Positions 40,185-51,262 of a stretch of DNA of 64,000 bases are shown here, piece by piece. Numbering within the stretch: the first letter of the stretch is position 1; each line of letters opens with the position of its first letter. Source of the DNA: Lentinula raphanica (lineage: Eukaryota > Basidiomycota > Agaricomycetes > Agaricales > Omphalotaceae). Made by a program: the position numbers and the translations under genes. The stretch spans positions 1 to 64,000 of the forward strand of contig JANVFP010000012.1 of assembly GCA_027919835.1 (NCBI GenBank), given 5' to 3'. Under the pieces are notes generated by a model that saw only the letters and a program-made list of their open reading frames with translations, made no database searches and was not told the DNA's origin.

Positions 40185-42573
40185 ATGGGTTCTCCAGAGT
40201 ACGACGAAAAGTCTTTGAATCCAGAAGTCGTGCACCATGTGGAGGTGTCTTCGAAGGAGGTTGATACCGGCGCTGCGCTTGTTGGTGAGGCTGGCGATAT
40301 CGATCCTGCCGAAGCTATCAGAGTTCGGTGGGTCTAGCTTACTGTTCGTATTTTCCAGTGCTTGAAGTCGACTGAATTTACAGGAAGAAGATCGACCGTC
40401 ATATTTTGCCAATGATGTGTGTGCTTTACTGGTACGGATGATTTTCAGAATGTCACCCGCACTGTTGTTGCTGATGATGTTGAATAGCGTGCAGTTCATG
40501 GATAAGATCACTCTGGGAAATTCAGCGATCCTGGGTATCACTACTGCCACCCATTTGACGACTAATCAGTGAGTGCTTCCCCACCTTTCACAGTCAGCAC
40601 AGCAGAAACTCAACTCGACCAAATTACAGATACAATTGGTACGAAATCTTGGTATTTCAATATGAAAGGGAGCTCACCAGAAGCTGTTCTCGATGTAGGC
40701 TTGGGACTATATTCTTCCTCAGCCACCTCGTTTCCGAGTATCCTCAGAACTTGGCGTTGCAGAAATACCCTGTTGGAAAATGGATGAGGTTTGTACATGA
40801 ATCTTGTCTTGACCGTCCTACTAACTGATCTCGTCTTTGAATACAGTCTGAATGCAGTCGTTTGGTCTGTTGCTTTGTGCTGTCATGCGGCTTGTACAAA
40901 TTTCGCGGGACTATTCATCTGCCGTGCCATCCTTGGGTTATGCGAGGGCTCTATAACAGCTGGCTTCATGATTGTCAGTTCTATGTTCTATACCAGAAAC
41001 GAACAGACCTTGAGATATGGATATTGGTGTACGTTCCATTGACGATCTCTTCACTGGATATCATTGTAACCACTGCCTTCAGTTTCAATGAATGGGATGG
41101 GTGGGTTTCTTTGACCTTTCCATCGTCGCTATCACCCCCGGGTTGACGATTGGCTTAGCTCAGATAGTCTGTGGTTTTATTAGCTTTGGCTGCTTGCATA
41201 TCCAGACGACGAATTTTGAGCCATGGCAATGGTATGATATCTGAACATTTTGAGTGCTGTTGTCTTCTCGCAATAACCTCCTCATACAGGCTGATGATTA
41301 TCACTGGAACAATCACTTTCATCAATGGCGTTTGCTTTTTGTGTGTGCATGCCTATCACTGGGAGGAAGCACATACTTATATCGCTGTAGTTTCCTCTTT
41401 CCTGACAGTCCTACCACTGCGTGGTTCCTGACACCGGAAGAACGAGCGCTAGCAGTTGCTCGTATCAAGGAGAATCAAACGGGTGTGGAGAACAAGCATT
41501 TCAAGAAGGAACAGTGAGCACTATGTCGATGTGAGACGGCCGAATGCTTTACTCATGCAAAAATCTCGTTAGAATGATTGAAGCACTCTTGGACCCAAAG
41601 ACATGGATGTTTGCATTATTCGCAGCCTTCGAAAACGTGCCGAACTCTCTCAACAATCAACGCTCTCTCATCGTTTCGTCTTTTGGTTTCACGAACCTTC
41701 AGACGACTCTGCTCGGCTGTGTCGATGGAGTGATTGAGATAACCACCATACTGACTGGAGTGAACATTGCCGCTCGAGTGCCCAACAGTCGTGCCTACGT
41801 AGGCACTCTCTTTTTCATACCCAATATCGTCGGGGTCATCGTGATTAACACCCTGCCGTGGTCGGATAAAGTGGGTTTACTCTTCGGCCAATGGCTAACA
41901 GGTAGGCGTGGTAGCAATGTCACACGAAGTGACTACTGACTACTATTGTCTGCTAGGTGTTGGAATTACTGCATTCGGTATGGTTATTCGTATCGTAGCA
42001 CACATATAAGAAGACTCATGTTTGTGATTTTCTAGTCTTGTCGCTCTCGTGGGTATCAAGTGTCACTGCAGGACATACGAAGAGGATCACCACCAACGCT
42101 ATCATGCTTTGCGCGTTTTGCATCGGTAATGCCGCTGCTCCGTTTATGTGGCAAGAAAAATATAAGCCTCGGTCTGTACTTCGTTCCCTTTTCTAGCCAA
42201 CGTCAGAGAATAATCTGAGCGAGTAGGAATCATGTCCCCTGGACCATCATTGGAATATGTTATGCCATCTGTATGATGTTATTGTTAGCCATTCGGGTTG
42301 GTTTTTTCTCCGTTGTAACCCAATTCTACCTGGCTGACATGTCTTAAGTACCACTTGAATCACGAGAATCAATTGCGAGACCTCGAACCTCATGACGACC
42401 AGTACGACGATATGTACATAGAACGCGTTAACGAAGATGGGACCATAGACGAAATCAAAGTCGAAAAAGTTTGCCTTTTTCACTTCAGCAATTGGTTCAT
42501 CATCTCATAGATTTCTTAGGAATTCTTGGACTTGACAGATAAGCAGAATCGAGACTTCCGATACGTACTGTAA
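40185..42573 (+). CDS. MFS transporter, allantoate permease (Dal5/anion:cation symporter) family
   Basis: About 540 residues and 12 membrane segments across many short exons. Family blocks seen: RKKIDRHILPMMCVLYW at the first helix, FMDKITLGNSAILGI, YNWLGTIFYLSYLVFEYPQN (40,640-40,760), ICRAILGLCEGSITAGFMIV with SSMFYTRNEQTLRYGYW (40,960), FPDSPTTAWFLTPEERALAVARIKENQTG, MLCAFCIGNAAAPFMWQEKY, and a C-terminal DLTDKQNRDFRYVL. The order matches fungal permeases for allantoate, ureidosuccinate, nicotinate and other carboxylates or sugar acids. Substrate cannot be fixed. Its place beyond the rhamnose dehydrogenase-like gene makes a sugar-acid role possible, but 2.4 kb of repeat-rich DNA lies between. 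The last intron (about 42,468-42,527) ends the gene with a 16-codon exon. Confidence 0.88.
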
Positions 42574-42745
42574 CATGATGTTAGTGGTGTGCTGCCTTTA
42601 ACGGCTAAATTCTTGCTTGAGGGGTATAAAGAAGTAACTGATAATGTAGGAAACCTCAGGATGCACGATGATGGCATGACTCCTGATCATGGTCATGATT
42701 CGAGTTGCATTCCAACAGTTCCTAGGTACAAACGAATTGATTGAA

Positions 42746-44585
42746 CTAGTGTGGTACTGGTTGAGCTCTAAAAATCCATACGGAGCCTTTGGAACCCCCG
42801 GCAACAATGATCGGGTTCGATCTCGGAATCATGCAACATGTCTCTAAAGTTTCTTCGCCACCGAACGAAGGATTGAGAGAAAGACTCCAGCCTGGTACCT
42901 GTTCATCGTATCTCAGAGGCTGGGTTGCATTTGCGGCTGAAGGTGTGAGCGTCCGCGTGTTTTTGAATAATGCCAGGTTCACAATGGTGATAGATCGAGA
43001 TCGTGGATAAGAGATAACCACGAACGGTGCGGGGTCACCGTGACAAACGTAAAGCATTGGTGTGATGAATTGGTCTGTTTGCGGGGGAAACGAATAGTTG
43101 GAGAGTATTCTAAAGGATTCTGAAAAAGTCAGTTAGTGTTATGACAGCACACCGATTGAAGTTGGCTGTACTGGATTGTTGAAAGTCGCTTTTGAAGGTG
43201 GCCAGACGCACTGGTCGGAAGCCACCTTCATCCCAGCCGAATGGGAAGAACCTATCGATGGACAACCATTTCCAGACCGTCAGAGAGCCAGGTTCATCCG
43301 GTAATGATTGGCGGGAACCACTGGGGAGTGATTTAGTGTTTGATGGTGGGTTTATTCGCATTCTCGCAGGGGCACTGTGAGTGAGAAGTGTATCATGGGT
43401 TAACCTTTGAAGCAGTACTATTAGCAGGTTTCCTGATGAACAGGGTATCATACGGCTTTCATTACCATCTGACAGATAAAACCCTTGCCTTGTGTATTGA
43501 GCTGCTACCAAACAGTGGCTTATCATCCCGTAGAAGTTTTTGCTCAAGGCGATTCGAGAATAAAGGGATATACCAGATTTTTATGGTCCGATCCATCTGT
43601 CCAATAAATCAGTAAAGTAGGTTTGGGAGCAGCAAACAAACCTACTCCGCATGTTGCTATGACCGGGAGAGTATCATGAAAGGCCTGGTTTCACTAGTTA
43701 GCTTGGTTCGGCGCGAAAAGCCAGGAAGGAATCACCGCTCCGAAAACCTCACCTAGATGTCCTCCAGAGCGACCTCCCATGAGAACCAGAACACATCGGC
43801 CTATACCGTCGCCCTCTGAGGTTGTCATATCCAAACCGTGCGCGGGTCCCGCATAACTTGGTTTCTCCAACGGTGGCCAGGGAGGATTGTTGGCTTGTAG
43901 CTGGGGCTCACGCGTGAGATCGTATAACCTAGAGGTAAAGTCTCTTGACGTCGTACAAAAGATATGGGCAGCATGAGGATGCACCGTCAGAGAAGTAATC
44001 TCCTATGAGACGATTAGCAGGAATTCAGGAACAGTGCAAACAAGACTTGCTCCTCCATGGCCCCGAAGACAACCCTCGAGTATTCGTTTGCGGACGTTGA
44101 ATATATAGATCAGCCTGCAGTATGAAAATATAACCATCGGTTCATATGGCTTATTTGGACGCAAAGCCCATGCGACGTTGATCCTCTTAGTAACGTCAGC
44201 TTCCGGTTGTGGGAGCTCAGGAAGCGATATCTGGATAGGCCGAAAAGAGGCAGACGGCCAAATGATGTTTATTTTCTGGTCATCAGCTACAACAAGGGCG
44301 TCTTTGAAAACGCCAATCATTTCTGTCCATAATTTGCGATCCAGCAGATGAGAGTGCAATTCTTGGGCAAGTTCAGGATCGAATAGCTTCATACAACTCC
44401 AGAGATTTCGTGAATCTCTGGACCAGTTATCGGGGAATGGTTCGATGGAACATATTTTTGAGTGCTTTGGTGGCGGTGGTTGAATACGGATTGACTGTTG
44501 ATAAAGTCCAACGCACCAAGTCTATTTTCTTGTCAAAAACAAATGGATGAGGGCTTTGAATATCGTCGAACCAGTTTTTGGACAT
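42746..44585 (-). CDS. WD40 protein, EED/ESC-like (possible PRC2 subunit)
   Basis: Seven-bladed WD40-type protein of about 480 residues. It starts MSKNWFDDIQSPHPFVFDKK, and a 55-nt intron (donor GTGCGT) joins to HSKICSIEPFPDNWSR. Blocks follow in EED order: INVAWALRPNKPYEPMVIFS, IYIFNVRKRILEGCLRGHGG, ITSLTVHPHAAHIFCTTSRD with RLYDL, GGHLGEVFGAAFHD with CGMDRTIKIWYIP, LSVRWLSYDTLLTHSAP, SLTVWKW, and C-terminal GGSKGSVWIF. EED binds trimethyl-H3K27 and activates the Ezh2-type methyltransferase. The assignment rests on repeat order and on the GHxxxV / CGMDxxIKIW pair; aromatic-cage residues were not checked. A different WD40 family is possible. Confidence 0.6.
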
Positions 44586-44660
44586 GGGAGTAATGTGATG
44601 AGTTCGTCAGCTACCGTACACGTGAGAATTATACACAACACTCTTTCCATTCCAGCGGCC

Positions 44661-45332
44661 ATGCCCGATGACTTTGAGCCAAAATCAGCATTGAAGAATG
44701 CTTCAATGCTAGGCCTCCAAACTGGTACGCAATATTGACAGAAATTGTCGAGCTCTTGGTAAATTTACTCGTACAGGTGCCCTCGGACTTGTTTACAGGT
44801 AGCCATTGAATCACTCGAGACGGAAAGCACGTATTAATCATGCATCACAGTACTCTCCAGAATGCTCTTGGACAACACTCTTCTGGTGCATTAGGTGTCT
44901 TCACACGGACGGGATCTACCATCACATTTTTCGGTCAGTGAATTGACCAGTTATGTTCTCATCCAGATACTCAAATCACTCTTAGCTGCTATGGGGGCAG
45001 CATTTGCATTCACGGAGGCTACAGTCGCAAATCAGCGTCAAAAGAATGATCATTATAACGGTGCAGCGGCTGGTTGTGCAGCAGGTTTCTTAGCTGGAAT
45101 ACGGGGTGCGTTACAAACGTTGATTCGCTCTAGAACCCTGGATCTCACGTTGCTCTTAGCTCGTTCACTACCAATAGCTCTTGGTGGATGTGCATTCCTG
45201 GGGACAACCATTGGTATCTTCGACAAAGCAGGAGCGTTCACTGGGACGGAATCAGTGCTGTCGAATGAACAGCGGAGCAAATTCTTCAAGAAACCTTTAG
45301 ACTTAAAATCACCTTCATCACCCTCTCAATAA
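44661..45332 (+). CDS. mitochondrial complex I TIM17-family subunit (NDUFA11/21.3 kDa-like)
   Basis: Inner-membrane accessory subunit of NADH:ubiquinone oxidoreductase, of the TIM17/22/23 fold. It starts MPDDFEPKSALKNASMLGLQ; exons then give ALGLVYSTLQNALGQHSSG, AAMGAAFAFTEATVANQR, AAAGCAAGFLAGIRARSLPI and ALGGCAFLGTTIGIFDKAG. Four hydrophobic Gly/Ala-rich segments of the TIM17 type are present, and the tail has FFKKPLDLKSPSSPSQ. It is head to head with the WD40 gene; the start codons are only about 75 bp apart. Confidence 0.85.
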
Positions 45333-45418
45333 TGATACAATAAATACTGTACGGATGTGCGGAAATTACAACATTGATATTGGGAAAGACGCGTGCACTT
45401 AGCCTGATAACCTCTTCA

Positions 45419-47905
45419 TTACTCCATTGGCTGTCCCGTAAGGGCGCTGAAACGTTGCTTTACTTCTTCGTGGATCTCTTCATAAAATGCCTCCCATGAG
45501 CTGGGTGACCTCCAATTTCCCTGAACAGTCAATTATGAGTCTTTACAGCAGTCAAGCATTGAGCAAAAGAAATAACCTTCTTGTGTATGCGTGCCCATAG
45601 TGTATCACGATCCTCATCTTTCAAGTCGTTGGCTTCTCCATCAGCAAAGAATTTGGCGATCAACTCAATATCCCGGTTCCTCAACTCCTCATCTGATAAT
45701 TTTGGTCGTTTCGCAGGTTTGTCTCTCTCCTCCGCAGGTGACTGTTGCGGACCAGGTTTGTCCCCAGCATGAGCAGCACGCTTTCTGTAGGCTATACCGG
45801 CTCGTTTGCGGGCATTCTCGATCGTTTCACGCAGTTGTCCCCCAAGCGTCGTATTCCAGGATCTGATGGTGTGGTGAGGCATCTGTCCAAGTTTGATCAA
45901 GTTCAAGAAGATTGAGTATAGTGGATGTAAGTTATACCTTCCTGTGTAGTTCTTTTGCAATCTTGGTGTTGCTGGTTAAATGATCTCGCTCGAACAAGAT
46001 CTTGACATAGGTCTCCACAAATGCACGCTCTGCAGGGGAGTAAGAATAGCGGCCGCCTTTGTTCAACACTCTGGTACTCTCCGGAGGAGGTGGAGGCGAA
46101 GGGATCCGTGAACTCATTTCGGATCTTTTACCTATGGCCGAACTCGAGTGCTTCTTGACAACAAGCTTCTCCCGTTCTTTGTTATTGTTAGCATTGTCGC
46201 GTGTCTTTTCGAGTTTAACGGTGGATGGACTGGCAGTGGAAGTAGCCTTGGTCGTTTCCTTTTTGACAGTGTCACTTGTACTCCTCTGCTTTGCCGTGGG
46301 GACCTTCGACAACGACGGTTCTTTACGCGTCGTCTCTGATCGGGGCTTTTTCGAGGGACTGGCATCGTTGTAAGAAGGTCTGCCTGGTTTTCTGGTGGTA
46401 GGCTCCGCCAGAAGATACCCCGAATGTGGTAGTATCTTCCCCTCCTCGATACAGTCACGGATGAACAAGGTCCTGACTGCAGGTGTTTTCGAGGCCTTGG
46501 CTGCATGCAAGAGCTCCGCAAGGTATCTAGATTTCGAGGAGAGCACAGCGTAGTCTGCATCCTGTATTTCGTTTGTAATACTACCGCCGTTTTTCTGTAA
46601 AGTATCTTACCTCAGAAAAAGTTTGTGACATTTGTATACGATTCGTACCTTGATCTCGCTCACAAGTTCACTTCTGTTTTTCAAGTCTACTTGGACATAA
46701 AACTTCAAACTCTTCCCATCCAAAGTGAGCACTGTCGCATGGTGTCTAGGGTCATACTCCGAAGAAGGACTTCTGGGAGGTGACAAAGCCTTTCGTTTGC
46801 CCTTGTCGTTGGATGATAGTTCCTTCGATGATGGAGACGAGGGCCAGTTGTTGGACGTCGCAGTGTTTTCTGTTTGAGTGAAAGACGGCAGTGCAGATGT
46901 CGATGCAAGTGCGGGATTTATAGGCGCTTGCATATTAGGTGCAGGAAACGGCTGTTGCGGTGCTTGGATGGGATACGGGACCTGATGGCCCTGAGAGAGA
47001 GCAGTAAGCTGCAAGTTGGCTCTGTAGTAAGCATCCGCAACCGCCATAACGAGGGTTGGATTCATAAACATTTGCTGTAGCAATTGAGGATTTGGCATAG
47101 CTTGAGGCATCGCTGCTCCGGCTTGCATCCATGGAGTTGGCATGAAATTGCCGAAATGAGGGTTATTCTGAGTTGGATATGGATGTCCGTCCTGCTGTGG
47201 ATGGGGAAACATAGCGGGTTCCGCTGTATTTCCGCGAGACGAAGTAGGCGTGGTTGAAGAATGTGACAAAGGAGTAAGAGGGATTATGCCATTGGGTGTA
47301 GTAGCAATAGGAGGCAGGGTAGGGTGGTTATCTGAGCTGCCCGTGGAGGCAGTTGGATGGTCCTGTCGACGCATTACTCGAGGAGGAAGAAATTGCCTGA
47401 ATCGATTATCGCAGCAGTTAGAACTAATCAGAAGCGGTGCATGTGAAGAAAGAAGACTGACGAGTCCACATTGAAAGGCTGATTGAATTGTTCAAGGTGT
47501 GTCTGAGGGACAAAGAATCCCGAGTTGTAATTGTTGATAGCACAGGCGCCCCAGCTGTCGCCTTCGAGAAAGAGCCTGCGCGCTACGATGCATTTCCCAA
47601 CCCAGCTTTGATCCAACAGTTTTGCTTCATTAGGTCTTTCAACATTGATGCCACTGAGGTAAAGTCTGATATCTGTGATGATGATTTGAGCATGATGAGG
47701 TGTCGGTAAGATTCTGGCACCATGAGCCTGTACATATCTTGTGAGATTACGATGCTTGACAAGAGTGAAAGAAATGGCATACCCTGAGCTGATTTACAAG
47801 CTGGGCGCCATTGGGCAAGTCTTCCACAAAGATAGGGAGAGGATGACCACTGGACGGATCAGTGAATAAATTCGAACCAGGGTTTTCGGTAAGAGAAGCG
47901 TCCAT
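45419..47905 (-). CDS. Rap1-like telomere protein (BRCT domains and Rap1-type Myb domain)
   Basis: About 720 residues. The N-terminal BRCT-like domain reads LPIFVEDLPNGAQLVNQLR, then AHGARILPTPHHAQIIITD and LLDQSWVGKCIVARRLFLEG. A Pro/Gln/Asn-rich linker (47,370-46,800) follows. A second BRCT-like region reads LKFYVQVDLKNRSELVSEIK, KNGGSITNEIQDADYAVLSS, TLFIRDCIEEGKIL. After a Lys/Ser-rich stretch a Myb-like domain (RYSYSPAERAFVETYVKIL, then KIAKELHRKMPHHTIRSWNT) has the PHHTxxSWxxxL signature of Rap1 Myb domains. Rap1 sits on telomeres and silences nearby genes. The C-terminal RCT domain was not clearly recognised. Start MDASLTENPGSNLF (47,905); stop after LTGQPME. Confidence 0.7.
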
Positions 47906-48316
47906 TTCGGTTCGTCTGTGAGAAAGAACCGAGGCAAAGAGTTAAAAATATTTGAGGAACTGGACCTCTTGTGGTTGAGACAACTTCAACAAGACTCTTG
48001 ACAAGAGCTCAAATTTCAAAACAACTTCATAACACGTGACTATAATAATTGTATGTTTCAAAAATTTAAAAGGCTTCAAGCTGCTTCAAGGGGGCACACA
48101 TACTACACCTATGAAAAAGAAAGGTCAACCCACCGCGTTTTAAATTCAACCAACAAGTCGGGCCCAGTGCCCACTCAGAGTCACTGATCAGACAGATAGG
48201 CGCTGGTGTATTAGTGCATGGATAAAGTTCATGATTGCTCATAGAAACTACCATAGATTGATGGCATAAAAAAGCTGAAGTAACATGGTTGGGAAAAATA
48301 CATGTACAATGAGCAT

Positions 48317-48861
48317 TTAACGGTAACTAAAAGAAAGATCATCAGCATAGAACAAGCCATCAGTGAGCAGATGCAATTATACCTCTTTTGTCTGCGAGCA
48401 CGAGCACCTCCTCCTCCGAACTTCTTGGGTTCCATCCGTCTGGGGTCCGCAATCAGAAGCGTTCGGTCGTATGTAACCAGTTTCCTCTTCAATTCCATCG
48501 CACTGTAGGCATCGGAGAATTTGGCATGATAGGCCACCAAAGCCTTAGCGATAGCCTGTCGGATAGCATACACCTGCGATGTGTGCCCTCCTCCCTTAAC
48601 GCGCACTCTGATGTCCATAGGCGCAAAGTTCTCCTCTCCAGCAACAAGGACCGGTTCGTACACCTTCAAACGCAAGATTTCGGGTTGGAGGAGGTTGATG
48701 GGCGAGCCATTGATCCTGATCAATCCACGACCTTCCTTCGCGTGTGCCACAGCAGTAGCAGTCTGATGTTGAACGGTTAACGAGAGCACGATGATGAGAA
48801 AAAAACCAAAACGATAGACCTTCTTTTTGCCAAATGTTTGGACGGCCTTTGTGGATGCCAT
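48317..48861 (-). CDS. RPS16: 40S ribosomal protein S16 (uS9)
   Basis: Small-subunit protein whose C-terminal tail reaches the P-site tRNA. Exon 1 encodes [14 protein letters not shown]; the intron (about 48,819-48,765) leads to [20 protein letters not shown]. The middle exon covers the family core ([56 protein letters not shown]). A last intron splits the tail, leaving the universal QKSYR end in a 3-codon exon (AG|T TAC CGT TAA). About 145 residues, as expected. Head to head with the mitochondrial L4 gene. Confidence 0.97.
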
Positions 48862-49138
48862 TTTTAATGATTAGGGGCAGGGAGACGGATGTCTACACGA
48901 CGAGCAACGAGAGTTAGAGCTGGAAACAATGAAGACGGAAACGTCAACAACTCACCTAGTCTTGAATCCTGAGTCGCCCGATACGCAAATGAGGTGGTCA
49001 AAATGCCGTGTGAACAACTATACAGGTAGTGGATTTGATTTGTAAGCCACCCTAGCCGGCTATGCCGACGCTTAGCTGACTAAGCGGCTTGCTAGCGGCC
49101 CAGAATTCTACGATCCTCTCCATTCCGCTTCCAATTCC
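48862..49138. promoter_or_regulatory. divergent promoter of RPS16 and mitochondrial L4
   Basis: 277 bp between start codons of a cytosolic and a mitochondrial ribosomal protein gene. It includes imperfect GGC/GCC and TAGC-type short inverted repeats around 49,049-49,100 (GCCGGC, AGCTGACTAAGCGGCTTGCT). Shared growth-linked control is inferred from arrangement. Confidence 0.4.
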
Positions 49139-50121
49139 ATGTTCAAGTCGACTGTAGGTCTGAGTTAGGTTTTGAGGTTCTGTACTCATGACACACATAT
49201 TCCTTTTTAGGCTCCCATCTTCCAATCCCTCAGCAAGTCAACGACGCATGGGCGTACACGTCGATTTGGACCTTCGCTGACGTCGAAGACAGCGCCGGTC
49301 AAAGCCACAGTCCCCGATGCTCCTTCAACCTCATTAACAGGTAAACCATGTCAATAACCACTGTAAACATCTCCTGATAATGCACAATAGCTGCTCCTAT
49401 CGTCCAACCGGTTTACGTTGGCCTTACCCCTTCGTTGCATCGACCCTCGGAGTCAATAGAGACTCAGCTGGTTGCTTTAGACCCAACCGTCTTCCACCAC
49501 CCTATCCGTCGAGATATTCTTCATCTATGTATCAACCACTACAGAGACTCGTTACGACAGGGTTCAGCGAATACCAAGACCCGTGGAGAAGTTCGTGGTT
49601 CGGGAAGGAAAATCAGGCCTCAAAAGGGTTCCGGTCGTGCACGTTTGGGTGACGCGCAGAGTCCCATGTTGAGAGGTGGAGGAGTGGCCTTTGGACCTAA
49701 ACCTCGAGACTTCAGCACAAAACTTCCGAGGAAGGTCGTTCAGATGGGCATGCGTGTCGCTCTCAGCTCGAAGGTGCTGGAGCAGAATTTTGGGGTGATG
49801 AAGACCATGGACTGGCCTAGCGGAAAGACGAAATATTTGTCACAAAGGATAGGCTCTCTGGGCCTCAAGAATACACTCTTTATCAGTGGCGAGGACAAGG
49901 TGCCTGTCATGTTGCAGAGAGCGATCAAGAATATACCTTTCGTAGGAGCGACGACCAGCAGAGAAGTTAACATCTATGAGATGTTGAAATGGCCTCGCGT
50001 TATACTTGACGCAAAAGCTGTGGACTTTTTCGAGCAGACTTTGGGGAAGACTTATTCTCGCATCAACGAACTTACTATACAGGAGGCAACTTCGAATTCG
50101 GAGGAAGCAACCTTGTCATGA
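49139..50121 (+). CDS. MRPL4: mitochondrial large-subunit ribosomal protein L4 (uL4m)
   Basis: The first exon is only MFKST (49,139-49,153); splicing joins APIFQSLSKSTTHGRTRRFG, a basic Ser/Thr-rich presequence. After a second intron the uL4 core follows: PVYVGLTPSLHRP, VFHHPIRRDILHLCINHYRD, KTRGEVRGSGRKIRPQKGSG and RARLGDAQSPMLRGGGVAFG, the loop that reaches the exit tunnel. The C-terminal half (KVVQMGMRVALSSKVLEQN, NIYEMLKWPRVILDAKAVDF) is also standard. About 300 residues. Confidence 0.95.
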
Positions 50122-50579
50122 AACTCGGGCGAGTGTTTAATATAGATACATGTTTGTCCCGTTACCATCTCCTGATACTCTTGCTTTCTATTATTCATCC
50201 CCCTCCTCGCGCTGAAGCTCGTTGTCGATTTAGAGCCGCTATATCTCAAAGCATATGTCTTCCACGTAGGTGATGTGTTGATATTCATTGTTGAACCGTC
50301 CATTTGGCATGCTTTGGCATGGTGCAAATGAAAGACGCAAACTCGATGTCCCTGCGATAAATTTTCCAGAGCCGATCCGACAAGCATTTCAGTCCCTAGA
50401 ATATCGTCTAAGCTTCAAATTGCCAGAACATGAGTAGGACATTGACGGAAAACCTGTTGAGGGCATCAATGATGGCATATAGTCTCAATTGTAAGCTTTG
50501 TCTAGTTAACTGTGTGTTCGACCAAAGGGAAAGTAGAGTTGTAAGAAATGATTAGAAATGATCAGAGGAAAAGATACCA
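50122..50579. other. intergenic after mitochondrial L4
   Basis: 3' region of the L4 gene up to the MITE target site; no coding potential seen apart from antisense shadow frames. Confidence 0.5.
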
Positions 50580-51064
50580 AGGACCCCTGATAATACGGTT
50601 AGAGGTTCAGTGCCGAGGATACCCATTTTTGGCCCTTTTTCTCAGATGCAAAATTGGCCCAAATTGGCCCTTTTCATGGGACCTCAAAATTTGAGTCCAA
50701 ATTTGGCCCTTTTTGTATCGTTCCTATGAAAAATTTTTGAAGTCCTCCCAGGCTTTTGAGAGGTCCCAAAGTTTCCAAAACACAATTTTTCCCAAGTGTA
50801 TGACATGCACTCACCACACAAATGCTCAAGAAGGGTAAAACATGGCAGAGCTAACCCAAAAAAATATTAGTGCTGAACAGCTGGATGATTTGGCCCTTTT
50901 GCAATAGAGGTTCAGCAGGTCTGTCAAATTTGGCCCTTCAGTGTACCGCAGATTTGAGTCAAATTTGGACCAAATTTGGCCCTTTGCATCGTACATATCT
51001 CAAAATTTTACCTCAAATTTGGCCCTTTGGGAACTTATCCTCTCACAGTATTATCAGGGGTCCT
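50580..51064. mobile_element. hAT-type MITE with TTGGCCC repeats
   Basis: Perfect 17-bp terminal inverted repeats AGGACCCCTGATAATAC (50,580-50,596, mirrored at 51,048-51,064) and a perfect 8-bp target duplication AGATACCA (50,572-50,579 and 51,065-51,072). The 485-bp interior codes for nothing but holds eight copies of TTGGCCC, all on the + strand and most inside AAATTTGGCCCTTT. The 8-bp duplication is diagnostic of the hAT superfamily. Perfect ends and duplications indicate a recent insertion. It lies about 200 bp upstream of RAD51. Confidence 0.88.
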
Positions 51065-51262
51065 AGATACCATCGCGCGTAGATCGCGCGTGCGTCACAA
51101 GGCGTCACAGTGCACTGTCAGTCACGGTAAGTCACAATTGGACTCAATTGGAAAAGGCACGACCACGTGCATCACGCGTCGATGAGAAATCAATCGTGAC
51201 GCCAGCCTGCGCTGTCTTTCATCAGCTTTCATCACCTCTCTTACCAATCAATCTCTTCACCA

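Noticed and set aside
50620..51030. CRISPR-like array (TTGGCCC repeats)
   Set aside because: Repeats are too short and irregularly spaced, the host is a eukaryote, and TIRs with an 8-bp duplication show it is a MITE.
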